A stretch of DNA of 8,013 nt from Gemmatimonadota bacterium (GTDB lineage Bacteria > Latescibacterota > UBA2968). The notes under the pieces were generated by a model that was not told the DNA's origin, ran no database searches, and was given only the letters and a program-made list of their open reading frames with translations. The stretch covers positions 149,226 through 157,238 of the forward strand of contig PAXL01000056.1 in the NCBI GenBank assembly GCA_002714465.1, in the 5' to 3' direction. Shown here one piece after another: positions 1 through 7,915 of the stretch. Positions within the stretch are counted from its first letter, which is position 1, and every line of letters starts with the position of its first letter. Both the position numbers and the translations under genes were made by a program.

Positions 1-3000
1 CCGGCTTCGAAGCGATACAGATACACACCCGTCGCCACATCACGACCGGCGTGGTCACGACCATCCCAGATCACCTGGTAGTGGCCCACTGTCTGGCGTT
101 CGTCGACCAGGACACGGACCTCCTGACCCAATGTCGAATACACCTTGATCCGCACATCGGATGCGGTCCCGAGTTCGTAGGGAATCAATGTGGCCGGGTT
201 GAACGGGTTCGGGATGTTCTGAAGCAAGCGCGTCTCACGCGGCGGCAGGACATCGAGTTGGTTGATCGGCGACCCTATGCCCGGGAAGACGGCTCCCGAC
301 AGATCTAGAAAGCGAATGCGTTCGAGCTGGACGGCATCGGAACCGCTACTACCAATCGAAATGGCGAACAGAGAGCCGTCTCCCGTGAAGTTCGATCCGT
401 CGCGATATACGGCTGCGATGCGGTAGATGGACTCTCTGTCACGGACACGTTCCCGCGTCAGGTGAAGCGCCTCTCCGACCTCGAAGAAGTCCCCACCATC
501 GACCAACACTTCTGTACCTGGAGCGAGCTTTTCGGGAACAACTACATCGACGGTAAATCCTCGGATTGCACCTGCCTTCTTCGCGCTTACAATGTGTCGT
601 GTTCCATGACTCACCACGAACAGATCACCAGCTGGCACTACTGGCTTCGCTGCGACCGACGGCCCAAGCCCCACCTCCCCGAAATTCGACTGAAGCAGAC
701 CAAAGTCCGCAAGGTTCACAATCCCATCTCCGTTGAAGTCGGCAGACCATCCCGGACTGCCCGAGGAGAATCCGGACTGTCCAAATGTGGATCCGACAAG
801 ACCGAAGTCCGCAAGGTCGATCTGGTTGTCGTCGTTCGCGTCACCAGCACGGAGCTCCGTTGACGTGAACAAGGAATCGATACCCACCCACGAGAAGGCC
901 ACGTTATCTGCAACTCCGGTCGAATCGTTCACGTGCAGGCTGTCTGTCGAAATCCGGGTCCGGAGGTAGTGAAAGGTCTTGGCGAAGAGCCCGTAGGTCC
1001 CGCCCGGCACCTGCTCAAGCACAAAGGAGCCGTCATCACGCAAGACGATCTGCACCCCCGACTTCGTCAGATCAAGGTCGTTCGGGGGGCGATAAGCGAC
1101 TGAATCAGGGAGCGCAGCCCCTGAGCCAGCCGCGTCATACCGTGTCAGATCAAACCGGGCGCTCTGATCGAGATTTTCTGATCGCCCCTGGAATGACAGC
1201 TGTCCGCGCACCTTGTGATTTTGGATCACGAGCGTTGCAGCCGGCGGCATAAACGGCAGAATCAGCCCGCCCAGCGAATCGGTCAATGCAGACTGCCGGA
1301 CTGTGGACACGTCGTTGACAACTCTGATCCGCGTGGTTGTATCCCGCTGCGTCACGAACCGAAAAGTCCCCAGAGCCACGGCTTCAGACGGCAGGTCAGG
1401 CAGGAACCCAAATGTCAGGTCGATCTGACCTGTCCCGAAAGTGGTCGTTGTATCAACACGATTCTGTAGCACGATGGCCTGCGTGGACAGCGTCGTGTCG
1501 ATCTCGAAAGGTTGTATTCCTGTCGTAGTCGCGTTAGCATCGAGAAGCGCCAACGCTCTCAGATCGTAATCCACAAAAAGCGACAAACCCGCGGGTTTGT
1601 GATCGATCGACGTCACGCGCGCCCTAACCTCAATCGTATCAGCGATATGATACGGACTGTTTTCAGTGAACTCAAAATCGAAGAAGGGCTGCGGTGCAGA
1701 GGCCGCCTTCACTGTGTCCGAGGAAATCGACTGGACTGCGCTCGCATTCTCGGACAGAATGTAATAGTGGTGGGTCGTCCCTACGGTCGCCGCGGTGTCG
1801 ATATACGTTCGGTTAACAAACGTCGTGTCCCGCGTGTTGGTCCCAGTCGTGTCGATCGAAGAGAGTAGTGTATACGGGCCCGCCGAGTCCGTCGCACGCA
1901 TTATCAGATACCGTGCAATACGCCCTGTGGTCTCGTCCACAATCGGTCGTCGCCACGTCAACGAGATACGGCCGCCTAGGTCACTCTGAGTATCCGCGGC
2001 CGAAAGATCACGCGGTGGAGCCGGTACTTTAATGTTCTGTGGGATCGGGTTCTCGTAGAATATCAGTCCATTCTCGGTCGGGCGTGCAAACGCGAGGTCC
2101 TGGATGTCATCTCCATCAAGATCACCACTAGCACCGACACCCAAACCGGACTGCACACCGACCACTACCGAATCGGTAAACACCCCGTTTGCATCGTTGA
2201 TCAGAACGGTGATCTCACCGTTTGAAAGCGGAGCCAGCAGGTCCAGATACCCATCCTCGTCCAGATCTACGGCCTTCAGGGAGTTCACCGTATCTGCGAG
2301 TACCACCTGAGACGAATCGAGGAATGTCCCGTCCCCATTGTTGTTCCAGATTCGGATAGTCTGATCGAGCGCTGAAGCCGCGAAATCCAAATCTCCGTCG
2401 ATATCGAAGTCACCCGCCTGCAGATGAGTCGGCGTACCCGTCAGCGAAAGTGCCGGGGCCATCTGGAAGGATGCATTCCCAAGATTCTTCAGCAGTGTAA
2501 TACTCCCGTCCGAGCTCGACACGAGCAGGTCCATGATTCCATCGCCATTGTAGTCGCCGCCGACCATATCACTCGGATTCGCCGGTCCCGTGATCAGTTT
2601 GGGTGCGCCAAAGCTCCCGAGTCCGTCGTTCTGGTAAATCGCGATCGTACCCACAACGTCGTCGTTGACCACAATGTCGATGTCCTTATCAGTATCCACA
2701 TCGGCGACAACGAGCTCCGTCACGGACCGCCCGACGAAGATCTCGGTTGGCGTACCGAACTTGCCCGTACCGTCGTTGAACAGGATGGCAACGGTCTGCT
2801 GAAGACGGTTCCCGATCACGACATCGTTGTCACCGTCTCCTTCAAGGTCTCCCGCTCCTATCACGGTCGGCTTTGCGCCGGTCGCGTACGAAGTCGTCGA
2901 GAAGGTCGCTCCTTGCGATCTGTTGAGCATAACCTGCACGGACTGCGCGTTCACGTTTCCAGCCACGAGATCGGCGATGGTATCCGAGTTCACGTCGATG

Positions 3001-4067
3001 GTCTCGAGAATCAGAGCTTTCGTCCCTGTCGGGAAGAACGAGACCGAATCGAGACCGGCCTGCTTGAGACGGTAAATATCATCCACGCCCGCGTAGACCA
3101 CGTTTGCACTGTCGGGATGGACAAACAGATCATTCACGGCGGCTGAAACGCCGAGGTCGCCCGTGACGTTGAGCCAAGTCAACCCTCGGTCAGGAGACTT
3201 GAACACCTGACCGTTGTCGGATCCCGCATAGATTACCGTTGGGTTTGATCGTGATATCGCAAGACTCTCGATATTCAGATTCGTGATACCCGTATTCTGA
3301 GAGGTCCAAGTGCTCCCGGCATCAGCAGTGACGAAGATGCCGCCTCCCGTTGTGCTGGCATACGCCGTCCCGGCGAACTCGAGACTCGCCACTATCGCAG
3401 TAATATCCACATCGGTCAGACCACTGTTCGAGATCGACCAAGTCGTACCGCCGTCGAGAGACCGATAAATGCCATCCGTAGGCACGCCGACAAGCATCGT
3501 ATCCGGCGAGAGGGGCATGACCGCGAACCCGAGCGCGTTGACCCCACTGACGGTGTCGATTCTGGCGTCGTTCCAAGTCGTACCCGCATCCGTCGAGATG
3601 AATAGCGTCAGACCAGTCGGCGCAAACATTCGGGTCGTATCTGATGGGTCGAACACGATATCCCACGTCGTGAATGGACCCGTAACGGAGGTTGCCGTCC
3701 ACGTTACACCTCGGTCAACCGATTTGTAAATCCCCTTGTTCAGGGTGCCTGCCCACATCACGTCCGTGTTCAACGGGTTGAAAGCGATCCCATAGACGGC
3801 CTGACTGATCGTCGTCCCCGCATTCGCGATCTCCGTCCACGTGAGCGTCGTGTTCAGGCTCTTGTAGATCGAACCCGGCGACGTACCGGCGAACAGCGTG
3901 TCCGGCTGATCCGGATCCGTGATCACTGAGTGAACGGTATGCGGGCCACCTGCCAATGCCGTGGAGACCCACGTATTCGCCGAATCCAGCTGCGCCGAAA
4001 GGTCCGAGGGCTGGGATACAACGACCGCACAGAGGGCCGTCAGGATGTAGGAAGATCTAGTTCGCAT
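1..4067 (-). CDS. Large secreted twin beta-propeller protein with dockerin and FlgD-like C-terminal module (3' end outside window)
   Basis: One frame stays open from the ATG at 4067 to the window edge: 1355 codons plus two bases, with no stop or frameshift. Residues 1-25 look like a signal peptide ending LSA. Six Asp-box repeats (SxDxGxTW type, the first degenerate) start at residues 70, 116, 158, 203, 247 and 291, as in sortilin/BNR propellers. Seven DxDxDGxxD-type loops start at 358, 407, 456, 505, 553, 601 and 649, an FG-GAP/VCBS calcium propeller. Then follow a fibronectin III domain (about 682-790), a cohesin-like region (about 795-935), a carboxypeptidase-regulatory-like domain (about 950-1070), a dockerin EF-hand pair (1074-1130; D1076/N1078/D1080/D1084/D1087 and D1110/N1112/D1114/N1118/D1121), a second, weaker cohesin-like region (about 1145-1275) and a FlgD-Ig/type IX-sorting-like module from 1281 with NPFNP and WDGRD. 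By family habit only about 10-15 residues should be missing. The start has no Shine-Dalgarno sequence but lies 9 bases after the previous stop. A surface or secreted adhesive or scaffold role is inferred; no catalytic motif is visible. Confidence 0.9.
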   Translation of the reverse strand, partial: MRTRSSYILTALCAVVVSQPSDLSAQLDSANTWVSTALAGGPHTVHSVITDPDQPDTLFAGTSPGSIYKSLNTTLTWTEIANAGTTISQAVYGIAFNPLNTDVMWAGTLNKGIYKSVDRGVTWTATSVTGPFTTWDIVFDPSDTTRMFAPTGLTLFISTDAGTTWNDARIDTVSGVNALGFAVMPLSPDTMLVGVPTDGIYRSLDGGTTWSISNSGLTDVDITAIVASLEFAGTAYASTTGGGIFVTADAGSTWTSQNTGITNLNIESLAISRSNPTVIYAGSDNGQVFKSPDRGLTWLNVTGDLGVSAAVNDLFVHPDSANVVYAGVDDIYRLKQAGLDSVSFFPTGTKALILETIDVNSDTIADLVAGNVNAQSVQVMLNRSQGATFSTTSYATGAKPTVIGAGDLEGDGDNDVVIGNRLQQTVAILFNDGTGKFGTPTEIFVGRSVTELVVADVDTDKDIDIVVNDDVVGTIAIYQNDGLGSFGAPKLITGPANPSDMVGGDYNGDGIMDLLVSSSDGSITLLKNLGNASFQMAPALSLTGTPTHLQAGDFDIDGDLDFAASALDQTIRIWNNNGDGTFLDSSQVVLADTVNSLKAVDLDEDGYLDLLAPLSNGEITVLINDANGVFTDSVVVGVQSGLGVGASGDLDGDDIQDLAFARPTENGLIFYENPIPQNIKVPAPPRDLSAADTQSDLGGRISLTWRRPIVDETTGRIARYLIMRATDSAGPYTLLSSIDTTGTNTRDTTFVNRTYIDTAATVGTTHHYYILSENASAVQSISSDTVKAASAPQPFFDFEFTENSPYHIADTIEVRARVTSIDHKPAGLSLFVDYDLRALALLDANATTTGIQPFEIDTTLSTQAIVLQNRVDTTTTFGTGQIDLTFGFLPDLPSEAVALGTFRFVTQRDTTTRIRVVNDVSTVRQSALTDSLGGLILPFMPPAATLVIQNHKVRGQLSFQGRSENLDQSARFDLTRYDAAGSGAALPDSVAYRPPNDLDLTKSGVQIVLRDDGSFVLEQVPGGTYGLFAKTFHYLRTRISTDSLHVNDSTGVADNVAFSWVGIDSLFTSTELRAGDANDDNQIDLADFGLVGSTFGQSGFSSGSPGWSADFNGDGIVNLADFGLLQSNFGEVGLGPSVAAKPVVPAGDLFVVSHGTRHIVSAKKAGAIRGFTVDVVVPEKLAPGTEVLVDGGDFFEVGEALHLTRERVRDRESIYRIAAVYRDGSNFTGDGSLFAISIGSSGSDAVQLERIRFLDLSGAVFPGIGSPINQLDVLPPRETRLLQNIPNPFNPATLIPYELGTASDVRIKVYSTLGQEVRVLVDERQTVGHYQVIWDGRDHAGRDVATGVYLYRFEA

Positions 4068-4076
4068 TCAATTTCA

Positions 4077-6026
4077 CTAAACATCGGTCCCGAATAAGGC
4101 GACAAACGCCAGAAAGTCGGCAAAGTCGACCCGGTTGTTGGCGTCGAAGTCACCTCGGAAGTCGAAACCGGTCTCGCCTGCCTTCTTGTTGTAGGTCTGT
4201 GAGAACAGCAAAAAGTCATTTATATCGATCGTCAGGTTACGGTCGAAGTCCCCCGGCGCCGCAGCCTCCGCGGTCGTAAACCTGAGAACAGAGCCCTCGG
4301 TCCGCGCCCCCAACGAATCGATCGTCACCACCTGCCAGAAGTACATCGTGCTTGCGTCCAGCGCATCGGCAGAGTATGACGGGGCAATGAGCCCTGTCGC
4401 CGCGGGCTGCAGGCCTCCCGGCGTCGTCCCGATACGGACCTCAAACTTGATAGCATCACCTTCCGGGTCATCACCGGACCAAAATAGCTCTATTGGTCTC
4501 TCCACATCGACGCTCTCGTCAGCCGGAGCACGATAAACCGGTGCGTTCGGCGGATCATTCTTAGGCTGTACGATCAGCACGACGGTCCCCGAATCTCTGG
4601 CACCCCCCACATCAGACACGATGGCCAAGAGGTCGAACACTCCGAAACCGTCCTGTGGAGGTGTCACACGCAGTGACTTCGTTGTTTCCGTACTTTCGAT
4701 CGCCACGGTCAGGAGACCGCTCGGATCTTGAAACTCCCAGACCAAATCGATCGACTGCGTCTCACGATCGGTTGTCTGGTCCAGGATCTCGAGAACGAGG
4801 TCTGTGTCTTCATCGAAAGTCTGGATCTCGAAAGGAGTCAGAAGGGGGACCGTGTTCCCGAGTTCGACCTTGGTCGATCCGGGGATCGCATAGGATGCGT
4901 TCGTCGGGTTCAGAAAGTTCGAGTTCCGGATCGGGTCTTCGGTCAGCACCCGAATGCTTGTCTCGGCTTGAATATCCTGAAGCAACTCGAACACGAGGAC
5001 GGCGAGTGTGTCAGGTGTCCTTTTGTCCAAACCAAACACGGTTGAAATGTGCGCCGCTGCGTCAGAAGTGCCAGCCTGCTCGACCGTGTTGATCTGCAGG
5101 TCGATATTCTTCGTAAGACCTGTCTTGATGAACGGGCCGTCCACATTTCCAAGAGGGTTCAGCAGTGTATTGTCGAACCCGATAAAGGCCTCGACACCGC
5201 GGATCGTATCCGCGTTCGGAATCATAAACAGTGCGACGCGTACCAAATCTCCCATCGCGGGAGACCCTGTTCCGGACGTCTGAACCAAGGAAATCCGAGA
5301 AGTCCCGATCTTGCCTGGAGTCTCTATGGCTTCAAGATCGACGTAAGAAAAGTTCGCATCCGGGCTGTCGCTCAGGACGATCAGCGTATCGGTCACTGCG
5401 GCCGTCGAGGACGGTGTGAACGTCACGATCACCGACTGTGTGTCGCCGGGTGCCAGCTCGAAAAATGTCGAACCGACCACGAAGTCAGGAGAAGTCGACC
5501 GAAACGACAGCACGTCGAGCGTCTCGTTCCCTATGTTTCCGATGACAACGGTATCCGAGACCGCCTTCCCAATGTTCAGGCTCTCGAACGATAGTCTCGA
5601 CTTTGAGAACGTGATGCGAGAACCCGTCGCCACACCGGTTACAGGGATGTTGACAACTGGCGCCGTCGACCCGAATACCGCGGCATCCGACTGCAGCTTG
5701 AAGGCATCCGAAATGGGTCCGGCATGCGTCGGCGAAAAAGTAAAGTTCAGCACCTGGCTTTGACCGACGCCCAGAATGAACGAGGAGGGAGAAACCGTCA
5801 GCTGTAGATCAGCCGATATCGGTGCGACCTTCGTGACAACAGCGGGGGCATCCCCCAGGTTGTTCAGCTGGATCGAACTGGTTGCAGAGCCTCCCACAAC
5901 GACAGAATCGAACGTCACCGAAGAGGGTGCGAAGTTCAAAATCGGCTCAGCGCTCACTCCGCTAACCAGGAGCGAGATCGCTAGAACTGCCGCGATGCGT
6001 CGAGCGCGTCTAGCCGGCCAGCCCAT
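4077..6026 (-). CDS. Secreted ASH/cohesin-like/cadherin-like/FN3 protein with C-terminal dockerin
   Basis: This is a complete 649-residue protein. Residues 1-26 form a clear signal peptide: basic n-region RRARR, hydrophobic core IAAVLAISLLVSG, cleavage motif VSA before EP. Two ASH/choice-of-anchor-D-type beta-sandwiches follow (about 28-133 and 137-236; compare SSVTFDSVVVGGSATSSIQL with SRLSFESLNIGKAVSDTVVI). Next are a cohesin-like region (about 244-383, with RGVEAFIGFDNTLL and LAVLVFEL), a cadherin/Ig-like domain (about 393-492, ending in the typical NDPPNAP), a fibronectin III domain (about 494-587, with DPEGDAIKFEVRIG and YFWQVVTID), and a dockerin pair at the very C-terminus (D593/D595/N597/D601/D604 and D626/D628/N630/D634/D637). 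No FlgD-type sorting module follows the dockerin, unlike the next gene. The ATG at 6026 is 12 bases after the guaA stop and is the only start that keeps the signal peptide intact; an AGG about 10 bases upstream is at best a weak ribosome site. No enzyme motif is seen. It is probably an exported structural or binding protein; its specific function is unknown. Confidence 0.9.
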   Translation of the reverse strand: MGWPARRARRIAAVLAISLLVSGVSAEPILNFAPSSVTFDSVVVGGSATSSIQLNNLGDAPAVVTKVAPISADLQLTVSPSSFILGVGQSQVLNFTFSPTHAGPISDAFKLQSDAAVFGSTAPVVNIPVTGVATGSRITFSKSRLSFESLNIGKAVSDTVVIGNIGNETLDVLSFRSTSPDFVVGSTFFELAPGDTQSVIVTFTPSSTAAVTDTLIVLSDSPDANFSYVDLEAIETPGKIGTSRISLVQTSGTGSPAMGDLVRVALFMIPNADTIRGVEAFIGFDNTLLNPLGNVDGPFIKTGLTKNIDLQINTVEQAGTSDAAAHISTVFGLDKRTPDTLAVLVFELLQDIQAETSIRVLTEDPIRNSNFLNPTNASYAIPGSTKVELGNTVPLLTPFEIQTFDEDTDLVLEILDQTTDRETQSIDLVWEFQDPSGLLTVAIESTETTKSLRVTPPQDGFGVFDLLAIVSDVGGARDSGTVVLIVQPKNDPPNAPVYRAPADESVDVERPIELFWSGDDPEGDAIKFEVRIGTTPGGLQPAATGLIAPSYSADALDASTMYFWQVVTIDSLGARTEGSVLRFTTAEAAAPGDFDRNLTIDINDFLLFSQTYNKKAGETGFDFRGDFDANNRVDFADFLAFVALFGTDV

Positions 6027-6038
6027 GCACTTGAATAC

Positions 6039-7838
6039 CTACTCCCACTCCACAGTGGCTGGAGGTTTGTGTGTCACGTCGTAGCATACGGCATCGACCC
6101 CGTCTAGATTCCCGATCTTTGTCGCAACCATTCGGACAAAATCCATCGGCAGTTCACAGAATCGTGCGGTCATGAAATCCGGTGTCACGATCGGTCGAAG
6201 CACCACCGTCTCCCCTGACCCATCGGTTGTCAGGGGCAGGAGAACCGTCGGCATCTGAGCGATCTCCCGCTCGAACCCGCCTTCGACGATCGAATCCATC
6301 GCTATCGCATCGGCTTCCCTAAGCAGGTCGAGACGGCGTCCGTCCAGAAACGCCCGCTTCAACCTTAAGTCTGGCGGCGAATCGGCGGAAATGAGGTAGA
6401 TCACACGATTCAAGTCTTTAACACTGTTCGTGATCCGTGTGGACACATCCTCGAGCGTCGCCCAATCGGCACCACCCCAGACCAACCCGGGATGCGCGTA
6501 AGTCCGGTAGTCGCCCTGGACACCGACACTCCGTATCGGCAGGACTCGGAAAGAAAGCCCGCTGGATTCGGCGATCTCTCGGGCCGCCCTCTCATTTTCG
6601 TCTGATACACGCGTATCGATGTCGCCCGTCGAGCATAGACACCTAACCCCGAGCCCTGGCCCCGGGAACGGGTGGCGCCACACGAGCGCGTGGGGAATAC
6701 CAAGCCTCTCGCCCAGATCCCTGACCTCGTCCTTATAAAGCTGGGCCAGAGGTTCGACCACCTTGCCCTGAGCGATCATCTCCTCGATCACATCGATTCG
6801 ATTGTGATGCGTCTTGATCAACGCTGCATTCTCCGTACCACCGGACTCGATCGTATCCGGATACAGCGTTCCCTGCCCCAGAAGCCACGCTTCAGGGTCG
6901 AGTTCCAGTTTTTCGAGCACACGATCCTTCACATCCAGGAAGGTCTTTCCGATCGCGTGGCGCTTTGCTTCCGGCTCGGACATACCCTCGGTCGCCAACA
7001 GAAATTCTTCGCTTGCATCTTCGATGATTAGATTGTCGAACCCGTGGTCCTTCATATACCGGGCAACCGCTCCTGTCTCCTGTTTTCGCATGAAGCCGTT
7101 GTCAATGTGCAGACCCTGAACCCGCTCCGAACCGAGGGCCTCGTTGATCAGCGCAAAAGCAACTGTCGAGTCCACACCGCCCGAAACGAGCAGAAAAACG
7201 TTGCGGTCACCCGTCTGATCCCTAATCTGCACCATCGCTTCTTCGGCATACCCGCTCATCGTCCAGCTTCGAGGTGCATCACACAGCGTCAGGAAGTTGT
7301 CGAGCATCCGGTTCCCATTCGGCGTGTGCGCGACCTCCGGGTGAAACTGGAACCCGTAAATCTTCCGCTCTGCGTTTGCGACAGCGGCTGCGGCGCAATC
7401 AGGCGTCTCACCGATAAGCTCGAACCCGTCCGGTAACCGGGACACCGTATCACCGTGGCTCATCCAGACGGTCTCCTCGTCCGCCAGGCCGGCGAAAGGG
7501 CCGTCATTCGACAGAATCTTCAGACCCGCCGTCCCGTACTCACGAATCTCTCCCGTCACAACCTCGCCACCCAACTTGTGACAAAGCAGTTGATGGCCAT
7601 AGCAGAGACCCAAAATCGGCAGGTCGAGGCCAAGAAGGGCCTCGTTGAAGGCGGGTCGATCGGGATCGTAGACGCTTCCCGGCCCGCCGGAATAAATTAT
7701 TCCCGCTGCGCCCTCTATTTCAGATGGATCGGCCGTTGGCGCGAATATTTCAGAATAAACCTGCAGCCTCCGGATCCGGTTCGCGATCAGGTGAGCATAC
7801 TGCCCACCAAAATCGAGAACGGCCACCCCTGGTCGCAT
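6039..7838 (-). CDS. guaA: GMP synthase (glutamine-hydrolysing), long form
   Basis: GMP synthase converts XMP to GMP in the cytoplasm, using ATP and ammonia released from glutamine; it is the last step of de novo GMP synthesis. Numbered from the ATG at 7838 (599 residues), the N-terminal class I amidotransferase shows LDFGGQY, the nucleophile Cys79 in GLCYGHQ, and His166/Glu168 in GFQFHPEV. The ATP-pyrophosphatase domain has the P-loop SGGVDS (219-224), LLGQGTLYPDTIESGG, KTHHN and RHPFPGPGLGVR. The protein ends in the canonical KPPATVEWE. It is roughly 75-90 residues longer than the common 510-525-residue bacterial enzyme. The extra part (about 402-502, with LPIRSVGVQGDYRTY and NRVIYLI) lies in the dimerisation region and resembles the additional subdomain of eukaryotic GMPS. 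An in-frame TTG at 7853 would add five residues, but ATG 7838 is preferred because a G-rich ribosome site directly precedes it and includes the TTG codon region. It is the first gene of a tight same-strand run with two secreted-protein genes. Confidence 0.97.
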   Translation of the reverse strand: MRPGVAVLDFGGQYAHLIANRIRRLQVYSEIFAPTADPSEIEGAAGIIYSGGPGSVYDPDRPAFNEALLGLDLPILGLCYGHQLLCHKLGGEVVTGEIREYGTAGLKILSNDGPFAGLADEETVWMSHGDTVSRLPDGFELIGETPDCAAAAVANAERKIYGFQFHPEVAHTPNGNRMLDNFLTLCDAPRSWTMSGYAEEAMVQIRDQTGDRNVFLLVSGGVDSTVAFALINEALGSERVQGLHIDNGFMRKQETGAVARYMKDHGFDNLIIEDASEEFLLATEGMSEPEAKRHAIGKTFLDVKDRVLEKLELDPEAWLLGQGTLYPDTIESGGTENAALIKTHHNRIDVIEEMIAQGKVVEPLAQLYKDEVRDLGERLGIPHALVWRHPFPGPGLGVRCLCSTGDIDTRVSDENERAAREIAESSGLSFRVLPIRSVGVQGDYRTYAHPGLVWGGADWATLEDVSTRITNSVKDLNRVIYLISADSPPDLRLKRAFLDGRRLDLLREADAIAMDSIVEGGFEREIAQMPTVLLPLTTDGSGETVVLRPIVTPDFMTARFCELPMDFVRMVATKIGNLDGVDAVCYDVTHKPPATVEWE

Positions 7839-7841
7839 TAG

Positions 7842-7851
7842 TCCCACCCCC
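7842..7851 (-). promoter_or_regulatory. G-rich ribosome-binding site of guaA
   Basis: On the minus strand GGGGGTGGGA ends three bases before the ATG at 7838, and its GGGTGG core is about six bases away. It can pair with the anti-Shine-Dalgarno sequence if G-U pairing is allowed. It decides the start: the alternative TTG at 7853 would place this stretch inside the gene. The two downstream genes have no comparable site. Confidence 0.55.
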
Positions 7852-7858
7852 AAAAGCT

Positions 7859-7907
7859 AAAACGCGGGACTCGCGGCCAGGCGTAGGTGCCCGAGCCGGA
7901 ATCCCGC
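7859..7907 (-). terminator. Strong leader hairpin with T-rich tail: attenuator or upstream-gene terminator
   Basis: Read on the minus strand, GCGGGA (7907-7902) pairs with TCCCGC (7869-7864). The stem continues inwards through a wobble pair, T-A, C-G and a CGGC/GCCG block with one bulged C, then a looser upper part closing around the loop ACCTAC. The stem is followed by GTTTTAGCTTTT. A GC-rich stem followed by T runs is the form of an intrinsic terminator, though the T run is interrupted by AGC. It ends about 20 bases before the guaA start codon, so it would lie in the guaA leader if the promoter near 7946 is real. It could attenuate the unit, or end transcription of a gene lying beyond the right edge. 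It does not match the purine riboswitch core as I know it. No energy was calculated. Confidence 0.42.
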
Positions 7908-7915
7908 ATCAATTC

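Noticed and set aside
2424..3146. 240-codon open frame on the plus strand
   Set aside because: It lies antisense to the FG-GAP propeller of the large minus-strand protein, whose seven regular calcium loops prove the minus frame. Its translation is rich in Arg, His and Val without any domain pattern, as expected for a shadow frame.
3322..3972. Open frames of 126 and 85 codons on the minus strand in another frame
   Set aside because: They overlap the Asp-box propeller out of frame. The in-frame reading has a signal peptide and six regularly spaced Asp-boxes, so these are shadows.
1..4067. Sialidase or other glycosidase identity for the large protein based on its Asp-box repeats
   Set aside because: Asp-boxes are structural turns shared by many propellers; no sialidase arginine triad or other catalytic set could be recognised.
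4655..5594. Plus-strand open frames of 145, 105 and 181 codons
   Set aside because: They are antisense to the cohesin-like and cadherin-like parts of the 649-residue protein, have Arg/Ser-rich low-information translations, and show no start signal.
7838..7853. TTG start for guaA at 7853
   Set aside because: It would make the G-rich ribosome-site sequence coding and add residues MGVGL that GuaA proteins do not need; the ATG at 7838 is well placed.
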